Below, in pieces: positions 5,946 through 10,887 of a stretch of DNA of 10,887 nt. A program made the position numbers and the translations under genes. The stretch's first letter is position 1. Each line of letters begins with the position of its first letter. This stretch comes from Planctomycetales bacterium (GTDB lineage: Bacteria > Planctomycetota > UBA11346). The stretch covers positions 1-10,887 of the forward strand of contig JANYGY010000122.1 of the NCBI GenBank assembly GCA_025362255.1, given 5' to 3'. Under the pieces are notes generated by a model. That model saw only the letters and a program-made list of their open reading frames with translations. It searched no databases and had not been told where the DNA came from.

Positions 5946-6991
5946 GTGCGGCTCTGTTCGCCGCTCACCGGCGACAACCGGGCCGCGATGCTGTCGGCAA
6001 ATCGCGCGAATCCGAAGGCGAACGGGTGCAGCCCATCGGGATACCAGCGGTGATCGCGGGGCAGCAGATCGTCAAGCACCACCAGCGTCGGAAATCGCGC
6101 CAGGCGTTCGCGCACACTGGCGCGCACGCGGGCGATGCGCGCACCGGTCGCGCGATCCAACGGCATGCCCATGAATTCCGCCGGACCCTGACCGTCCTCC
6201 ATCGGCTTCCATGGCGGTAGGCACCACGCGACCTGGCCGTGGCCGCCACTCAGCGCGAGCTCGGCGAGTTCTTCGGCGCGGTCTGCGGCGACGTCAGCTG
6301 AGCTGTCGCGCCACGCGTTGTTGCTGCCCAAGGCGATGGTCACGAGTTGCCACCGGCGATCGGCCAACGCCCAGCGGAAGACGTCGGCTTCGATCTGCAC
6401 CCCGCCGACTCCCAGATTCCATGCCGGCAGATTCCAGCGCCGCATGAGACGATGAACCCAGGTGGTCACGGGCGACTGGGTGGAAAATCCTTGGGTCAGA
6501 CTGTCGCCAATAGCCAACCAGCGCGCGGTCGGCGGCTGCCACGCCGCGAGCTGAGCCTGATCATGCAGCAGGACTCCGGCGATGGCGCAGGTCGACAGGG
6601 GCGGCAGCCATATGCAACACGGACGGAATTCGCCGGCCCGCAGGCCAGTGTTCAAACGCACGCTGAGGTCACCGTCGCGTTCGCGCAGATCCAGCGAATC
6701 GGTCGCCGTCCACGAGCCATCTTCCTGCTGCACTTCGAGCGCGAGGCCTTGGGCGATCGGCTGGTGATGGCGCACGCGGTCGAGTTTCAGTTCGATCCAC
6801 GGACTGTCGGTGGCCAGGGTCACGCCGCAGCCGGTGGACGAGCGCAGGTTCGCCAACGGCCCGATTTGGCCCGCCAACAGGCGCGCGGTTTCCGGTGGAA
6901 ATCGCTCCAGCCGAACCGCTGGAATGCGGGTGCGGTCGACTGGTTGGGGAGCGATGAAACCCAGCAGCTGATCAGTCGGCAGGATCAGCAT
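5942..6991 (-). CDS. SGNH/GDSL-family hydrolase with N-terminal beta-rich domain
   Basis: 349 residues. Residues ~155-340 form an SGNH hydrolase domain: block I IGDSLTQG (nucleophile Ser164), block II NLGVGGVQ (Gly196/197 oxyanion), block III ALGSNNAW (Asn224) and block V DGLHP (Asp319, His322). These enzymes are esterases or lipases, often removing acyl groups from carbohydrates. The first ~150 residues lack a signal peptide I can see and look beta-rich, like the jelly-roll domain that precedes the catalytic domain in some carbohydrate esterases. The substrate is unknown. The start is supported by a Shine-Dalgarno-like AAGGGA 8 nt upstream. It lies 30 bp after grpE, and its stop overlaps the start of the HTTM-DCC gene, so it belongs to the dnaJ-led run. 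Confidence 0.88.
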   Translation of the reverse strand: MLILPTDQLLGFIAPQPVDRTRIPAVRLERFPPETARLLAGQIGPLANLRSSTGCGVTLATDSPWIELKLDRVRHHQPIAQGLALEVQQEDGSWTATDSLDLRERDGDLSVRLNTGLRAGEFRPCCIWLPPLSTCAIAGVLLHDQAQLAAWQPPTARWLAIGDSLTQGFSTQSPVTTWVHRLMRRWNLPAWNLGVGGVQIEADVFRWALADRRWQLVTIALGSNNAWRDSSADVAADRAEELAELALSGGHGQVAWCLPPWKPMEDGQGPAEFMGMPLDRATGARIARVRASVRERLARFPTLVVLDDLLPRDHRWYPDGLHPFAFGFARFADSIAARLSPVSGEQSRT

Positions 6992-6999
6992 GCAAAGAG

Positions 7000-7005
7000 T
7001 CCCTT
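7000..7005 (-). promoter_or_regulatory. Ribosome binding site of the SGNH hydrolase gene
   Basis: AAGGGA on the minus strand, 8 nt before ATG 6991. It is the clearest Shine-Dalgarno-like sequence in the window and supports this start over later in-frame ones; most other genes here have weak or no such site. Confidence 0.6.
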
Positions 7006-7021
7006 CAGTAATGTGACCAGC

Positions 7022-7573
7022 TTACCCTGAGACAACCGGCGGCTTCGCGACCAGCACCTGGGCGGTGCGGATGAGCTGGTCCTTCAACTTATAGCCAGCG
7101 CGGAAGACCTCCAGAATCGTGCCTTTGGGGACGTCGGCGGATTCCTGTTCGGCGATGACTTCATGCACGGTGGGATCAAACAATCCCTCGCAGATGATCT
7201 TTTCGACGCCCTGACCGGCCATCGCCAGGGTCAGGTTTTCGCGGATCAACGAGACACCTTGCGCGAAGTCGGCAAAGGCCTCGGGCTTGGCCGCAGCGAT
7301 GGCGCGACCCAGGTTGTCGATCTCATTGAGCAGCGGCTTCACCGCCCGCACGACACCCCGGGCCCCGGCCTCGTCGGCTTCCTTGCGCAGACGTTTGCGG
7401 ATGTTTTCAAACTCGGCCTGATTGCGCAGGCAGCGGTCCTTCCACTCGCCGGCGTCACGCTTCGCGGCTTCGAATTCACTCGCCAGGATGGTGATCGTCT
7501 CGCCTGAATCGGCCGATTCGGCTGATGTGACGGCGTCAGGTTCCAAGGGGGACGATTGGGATTGGTCGTTCAT
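7022..7573 (-). CDS. grpE: GrpE nucleotide exchange factor
   Basis: 183 residues, normal for GrpE, the dimeric cytosolic factor that releases ADP from DnaK. An acidic, disordered N-terminus (~1-27) is followed by the long coiled-coil helix (~28-95, with RNQAEFENIRKRLRKE at 50-65) and the beta-rich head: FDPTVHEVIAEQES (~132-145), then KGTILEVFRAGYKLKDQLIRTAQVLVAK (~150-177), the diagnostic C-terminal pattern. It starts 25 bp after the dnaJ stop, with a partial ribosome site (GGA 7 nt upstream of ATG 7573). DnaK is not encoded in the window. Confidence 0.97.
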   Translation of the reverse strand: MNDQSQSSPLEPDAVTSAESADSGETITILASEFEAAKRDAGEWKDRCLRNQAEFENIRKRLRKEADEAGARGVVRAVKPLLNEIDNLGRAIAAAKPEAFADFAQGVSLIRENLTLAMAGQGVEKIICEGLFDPTVHEVIAEQESADVPKGTILEVFRAGYKLKDQLIRTAQVLVAKPPVVSG

Positions 7574-7598
7574 GAGTGCATCCGCCGCGGTCGTTGGT

Positions 7599-8720
7599 TT
7601 AGGTAAATAATTTTTTCATACGGTCGAAAAAGCTTTTCTGCTCGCCCTGCTCGTCTTCGATCCGCCCGAGTTCGAGCAGCAGTTCCTGCTGCCGGGCGGT
7701 GGCTTTGCGCGGCACGGTGATCTGCACGACCACCAGCTGATCGCCCGCCCGGCGGCCATCGCTGACCCCGAGCCCGCGCATGCGCAAGACGTCGTTCGGC
7801 TGGGTGCCTCCGGGGATCTTGAGCTTGGCGGTGCCTTCCATGGTTGGGACTTCGATCTCGGAGCCGAGTGCCGCCTGGGCATAGGTCACCGGGATCTTGC
7901 ACACCAGATCATTGTCGTGGCGCTCGAAGAACCCATCGGCTTTAACCTGCACATACACGTACAGATCGCCGCGCGGGCCGCCGCTGCGGCCCGGCTCGCC
8001 TTCGCCTGAAACCCGCAGGCGCGAACCGTCTTCGATGCCCGCGGGAATGCGCACTTTGATCGAGGTCTTCTCGGCCACGGCGCCGTCGCCGTGGCAGGTC
8101 TGACAGGGATCGGAAATGATCTTGCCCTTGCCCTGACAGCTGGGGCAGGCGGCCTGGACGACGAAAAATCCCTGGCCCTGGCGGACCACGCCGTGCCCGG
8201 CGCAGGTCGGACAGGTTTTCGGCTTGGTGCCCTTTTTGGCGCCGCTGCCATCGCACACCGTGCAGGTCTCGTTGCGCTTCAGCTCGATCGTGCGGGTGCA
8301 GCCTTTGACGGCCTCGCGAAAGGTGATTTCCAGACCGAGCTTGAGGCTGGCGCCCTGATTGCGCTCGCCGCGTCCGCCCTGGCCACCGCCCTGGGTGAAC
8401 AGCTGATCGAAGATCGAACCGCCGCCGAACACGTCGCCGAACTGGGCGAAGATGTCCTCCATCGATGAGTAGCCTTGGCCGGCGTGGCCCATGCCCTCGA
8501 CCCCGGCGTGACCATGCTGGTCATAGCGGCCCTTCTTCTGCTCGTCCGAGAGCACTTCATAGGCTTCGGCGGCTTCCTTGAATTTCGCCTCGGCGCCCTT
8601 GTCACCCGGATTGCGATCCGGGTGATGGAGCATGGCCAACTTGCGGTAAGCTTTTTTGATCTCGTCGCTGCTCGCCCCTTTGGCGAGTCCCAGCACGTCG
8701 TAGTAGTCCCGTTTAGCCAT
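7599..8720 (-). CDS. dnaJ: DnaJ (Hsp40) co-chaperone
   Basis: 373 residues and a full-length type I DnaJ, which delivers unfolded clients to DnaK and stimulates its ATPase. The J domain (~5-70) carries His33-Pro34-Asp35. A Gly/Phe-rich region (~71-125) follows. The zinc-binding domain has four CxxCxGxG repeats at Cys153/156, Cys170/173, Cys192/195 and Cys206/209. The C-terminal client-binding domains (~215-340) include LGSEIEVPTMEG and RMRGLGV. The C-terminus ends in SFFDRMKKLFT. The frame stays open upstream to 8858, but MAKRDYYDVLGL at 8720 is the universal DnaJ start and the upstream 46 residues look random. It is the first gene of the minus-strand run. No CIRCE element (TTAGCACTC-N9-GAGTGCTAA) is seen upstream. 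Confidence 0.98.
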   Translation of the reverse strand: MAKRDYYDVLGLAKGASSDEIKKAYRKLAMLHHPDRNPGDKGAEAKFKEAAEAYEVLSDEQKKGRYDQHGHAGVEGMGHAGQGYSSMEDIFAQFGDVFGGGSIFDQLFTQGGGQGGRGERNQGASLKLGLEITFREAVKGCTRTIELKRNETCTVCDGSGAKKGTKPKTCPTCAGHGVVRQGQGFFVVQAACPSCQGKGKIISDPCQTCHGDGAVAEKTSIKVRIPAGIEDGSRLRVSGEGEPGRSGGPRGDLYVYVQVKADGFFERHDNDLVCKIPVTYAQAALGSEIEVPTMEGTAKLKIPGGTQPNDVLRMRGLGVSDGRRAGDQLVVVQITVPRKATARQQELLLELGRIEDEQGEQKSFFDRMKKLFT

Positions 8721-8850
8721 GATTCCGATCTCTGAGGGCGGGTCAGATTGGCCCGCAGAAGCGGAAGGAAAGCGCGGGGTATACCAAGCCTGAACCGAAT
8801 GCCCTGATGGCGATTCCCTTGGTCCGCTGGTTGCCAACCTCAAACTTTCC
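8721..8850. promoter_or_regulatory. Divergent promoter region of dnaJ and the DUF6526 gene
   Basis: This 130-bp region separates divergently transcribed genes. It holds an imperfect dyad at 8731-8759 (TCTG-A-GGGC pairing with GCCC-G-CAGA around an 11-nt loop) that would lie in the dnaJ 5' leader, and an 8-bp palindrome GGTATACC near 8777-8784 that is the only TATA-like patch. I could not place clear -35/-10 boxes or a known heat-shock operator. Confidence 0.4.
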
Positions 8851-9270
8851 ATGCGCACCCAAACCTACGCCAATCACCGAACCACACCGCCGGTCTATCT
8901 GGTGGCCGGCGTGGCCATCCTGACCTGGGTCGGCTTCAACCTGTATCACGCCGTGCTCAATCCGAGTTGTGGCGCCTGGCTGACCGCAGTCGGCACCACC
9001 GCGTTGCTGCCCGTGTGGTTCGCGGCGCGGCGCAATTCGCAAAAGATGCAGGATCGGATCATCCGCCTAGAAATGCAGGTGCGGCTGGCTCGCCTGCTGC
9101 CAGGCCGCGATCTTGCGGCGTTGACCCTGGGTCAGCTGGTCGCGCTGCGTTTTGCCAGTGATCGTGAAATGCCGGCATTGGTCGAGCGAACCCTGCAGGG
9201 CGAGTTCGCTTCTGCGGATGCGATCAAACGCGCGGTCACCGATTGGCAGGCGGACTGGCTGCGCGTATGA
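8851..9270 (+). CDS. DUF6526 family membrane protein
   Basis: 139 residues. It has two predicted membrane spans (~15-35 and ~42-58) and then a cytosolic helical tail. Conserved stretches that I recognise from DUF6526 are TYANH at the N-terminus, QDRIIRLEMQVRLARLLP (67-84), LGQLVALRFASDREMPALV (93-111) and DWQADWLRV at the C-terminus. The function of the family is unknown. The start is supported by the match of the first residues to the family N-terminus, although no Shine-Dalgarno is apparent. Its stop overlaps the start of the ABC exporter gene by ATGA, so the two are probably translated from one message. Confidence 0.85.
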   Translation: MRTQTYANHRTTPPVYLVAGVAILTWVGFNLYHAVLNPSCGAWLTAVGTTALLPVWFAARRNSQKMQDRIIRLEMQVRLARLLPGRDLAALTLGQLVALRFASDREMPALVERTLQGEFASADAIKRAVTDWQADWLRV

Positions 9271-10887
9271 GCGCTGCGCGCGCAGTCTCGGGGAAAACCG
9301 AACGCAAAAAACTCTCGTGGTCGGTGGTCTGGCGCGAAGCCGCGGTGCTGGTCGCCACCCATCGCAGCCGCCTGTTGCTGGGTTTGGCGCTGCTGGTCAT
9401 CGGCCGGGCGGCGAGCCTGGTGCTGCCCGGCTCGGCTGGGTGGCTGATCGATCACATTGTTGGACTCAAGGAAACGCACCTGCTGTGGCCCTTAGCCTGG
9501 GCCGTATTGGCGGCGACGCTGGTCCAGGCGGGTACCGGCTTCGCGCTGTCGCAAGTGCTCGGCATCGCCGGGCAGCAGGCGATCAATGATCTGCGCCAAA
9601 AAGTGTACGACCATGTCATGCGTCTGCCGGTCAGCCGGTTCGACGCGACGCAAAGCGGGACGTTGATCAGTCGCATCATGTCCGACGCTGAAGGCATCCG
9701 TAATCTGGTTGGCACCGGCATCGTCCAACTCGTCGGCGGTCTGCTGACCGGCGTGGTGGTGTTGGCGTGGCTGTTCTACCTCAATTGGCAGCTCACTTCG
9801 GCGATTGCCGGGTTGCTGGTGGTGTTCGGCGTGGCGATGGCGGTGGCTTTCAACCGCATGCGTCCGTTGTTCAAAGAACGGCAAAAAGTTCAGGGCGAAA
9901 TCAGCGGCTCGCTCGGCCAGGTGCTGGGCGGCATCCGGATCGTCAAAGTGTTTACCGCCGAGGAGCGTTTATCCGCGCGTTTCGCCGCCGATACCGGGCG
10001 CCTGTTTGCGATGATCAAGGCGACGATGACCGGATTTTCGCTGGTGACCTCCTTGACCGTGGTGGTCATGGGGTTGGCCGGAATGCTGTTCATCGTGATC
10101 GGTGGCCCAGCGATGGCGTCTGGCCAGATGACCGTTGGAAACGCTTTCCAGTATGTCTTCCTAGTTGGCCTATTGGCTGGCCCGATTGGCCAGATCGCCT
10201 CAATTTCGACCCAATTCACCGAAGCTTTCGCCGGCCTGGACCGGATCCGCGAGCTCACCGCGCAGGCGCCTGAGATCCAGGGTGTCGAGGTCTGCCCGCG
10301 GCTTACCGGGCGGGTCGAATTCCGTGACGTGACCTTTGGCTATGACCAGACGCGACCGGTGTTGAGTGGCGTAAACCTGATCGCCGAGCCGGGGCAGACG
10401 ATCGCCCTGGTCGGTCCGAGCGGAGCCGGAAAAACCACCTTGGTCAGTCTACTGATGGCGTTCATCAGGCCGCAACACGGCGCTGTGCTGGTCGATGGCC
10501 TCGATCTCGCCGGGTTGCAGCTCACCAGTTTTCGCCGGCAGATCGGCGTGGTGCTGCAGGACAATTGGTTGTTCGATGGATCGGTCTCGGAAAATCTGCG
10601 TTTTGCCAAACCCACCGCCACCGACGACGAGATTGTCGCCGCCTGCCGGCTGGCTGCGGCTGATGCCTTCATCCGCGGTCTGGGCGATGGCTATGCCACG
10701 ATCATCGGTGAACGCGGCGTGAAACTCAGTGGCGGTCAGCGTCAGCGGTTGGCGATCGCGCGCGCCCTGCTCGCGGATCCGCGCTTGCTGATCCTCGATG
10801 AAGCGACCAGCAGCCTCGACAGCGAGAGCGAAGCTGAGATCCAAGCGGCGTTGGTCGGCCTGCGCGCCGGGCGCACGACGTTTGTCA
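9267..10887 (+). CDS. ABC exporter, fused permease and ATPase (MsbA-like; runs off right edge)
   Basis: The frame is open from ATG 9267 to the edge (540 codons). Residues ~1-330 form a six-helix type I exporter permease domain, with a LVLPGSAGWLIDHIV first span and coupling-helix-like segments such as FDATQSGTLISRIMSDAE (typical of this fold). The ATPase domain begins near 350 (GRVEFRDVTFGYD) and has Walker A GPSGAGKTT (383-391), Q-loop VVLQDN (Gln431), signature LSGGQ (487-491), Walker B LLILDE (507-512) and D-loop SSLD. The H-loop lies just beyond the edge. It would act as a homodimer, or as a heterodimer with another half-transporter, in the inner membrane. Similar proteins export lipids (MsbA), drugs or peptides; the substrate cannot be told from sequence. 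All ATPase motifs visible are intact. The start overlaps the DUF6526 stop (ATGA). Confidence 0.95.
   Translation, partial: MSAARAVSGKTERKKLSWSVVWREAAVLVATHRSRLLLGLALLVIGRAASLVLPGSAGWLIDHIVGLKETHLLWPLAWAVLAATLVQAGTGFALSQVLGIAGQQAINDLRQKVYDHVMRLPVSRFDATQSGTLISRIMSDAEGIRNLVGTGIVQLVGGLLTGVVVLAWLFYLNWQLTSAIAGLLVVFGVAMAVAFNRMRPLFKERQKVQGEISGSLGQVLGGIRIVKVFTAEERLSARFAADTGRLFAMIKATMTGFSLVTSLTVVVMGLAGMLFIVIGGPAMASGQMTVGNAFQYVFLVGLLAGPIGQIASISTQFTEAFAGLDRIRELTAQAPEIQGVEVCPRLTGRVEFRDVTFGYDQTRPVLSGVNLIAEPGQTIALVGPSGAGKTTLVSLLMAFIRPQHGAVLVDGLDLAGLQLTSFRRQIGVVLQDNWLFDGSVSENLRFAKPTATDDEIVAACRLAAADAFIRGLGDGYATIIGERGVKLSGGQRQRLAIARALLADPRLLILDEATSSLDSESEAEIQAALVGLRAGRTTFV

Noticed and set aside
4768..6174. 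A 468-codon open frame on the plus strand opposite the HTTM-DCC gene
   Set aside because: Ser/Arg/Pro-rich with no motif, and lies fully opposite a gene with good family motifs; an antisense shadow.
8602..8625. Perfect 10-bp inverted repeat with 4-nt loop inside dnaJ
   Set aside because: It falls on the codons for the invariant J-domain HPDRNPG segment; codon choice for these residues readily makes such a palindrome, so no extra function is needed.
8721..8858. Upstream extension of dnaJ to an ATG at 8858
   Set aside because: The added 46 residues show no DnaJ-like sequence and would overlap the start of the divergent DUF6526 gene; the standard DnaJ N-terminus begins at 8720.
601..10760. GCGATCGC octamers (near 602, 4313 and 10752), resembling the HIP1 palindrome
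   Set aside because: Only three copies are seen, consistent with the general GATC excess and high GC; no cyanobacterial genes accompany them.

Overview
This is a GC-rich (roughly 60-65% by eye), gene-dense bacterial chromosomal segment. Ten protein-coding genes are supported and one is cut at each edge. I saw no RNA gene, insertion sequence or CRISPR array, and no gene-free stretch reaches 300 bases. The organism is probably a Planctomycetota member or a relative in the PVC group. The grounds are the FHA-GAF signalling protein, the DUF6526 and HTTM-DCC proteins, the style of DnaJ, and starts that mostly lack a clear Shine-Dalgarno sequence. This is inference from remembered families and is not secure.

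Layout. (1) Positions 1-976, minus strand: the first ~325 codons of a histidine kinase with a receiver-like N-terminus that has lost its phosphoacceptor Asp, then HisKA and the start of the ATPase domain. (2) Positions 977-1154: a divergent intergenic region with a tandem 12-bp repeat. (3) Positions 1155-3637, plus strand: an FHA-GAF protein whose C-terminus looks like a decayed HD-GYP domain, followed 14 bp later by an AstA-like arginine N-succinyltransferase in which the position of the catalytic His is Gly. (4) Positions 3670-8720, minus strand: a five-gene run transcribed as dnaJ, grpE, SGNH/GDSL hydrolase, HTTM-DCC membrane protein, M48 metalloprotease lipoprotein. Gaps are 25 and 30 bp, then two 4-bp ATGA overlaps. 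(5) Positions 8721-8850: a divergent promoter region. (6) Positions 8851-10887, plus strand: a DUF6526 membrane protein overlapping by ATGA with an ABC exporter (fused permease and ATPase) that runs off the right edge.

How the genes may work together. The left third looks like a signalling locus in which several domains keep their fold signatures but have lost catalytic residues: receiver, HD-GYP-like and AstA-like domains, plus a variant FHA domain. That repeated pattern is the most interesting feature of the window. The central run couples cytosolic chaperone factors (DnaJ and GrpE, without DnaK here) to three probable envelope or secreted-layer proteins, which suggests a shared stress or envelope quality-control regulon. 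The right-hand pair is a small membrane protein translationally coupled to an exporter of unknown substrate.
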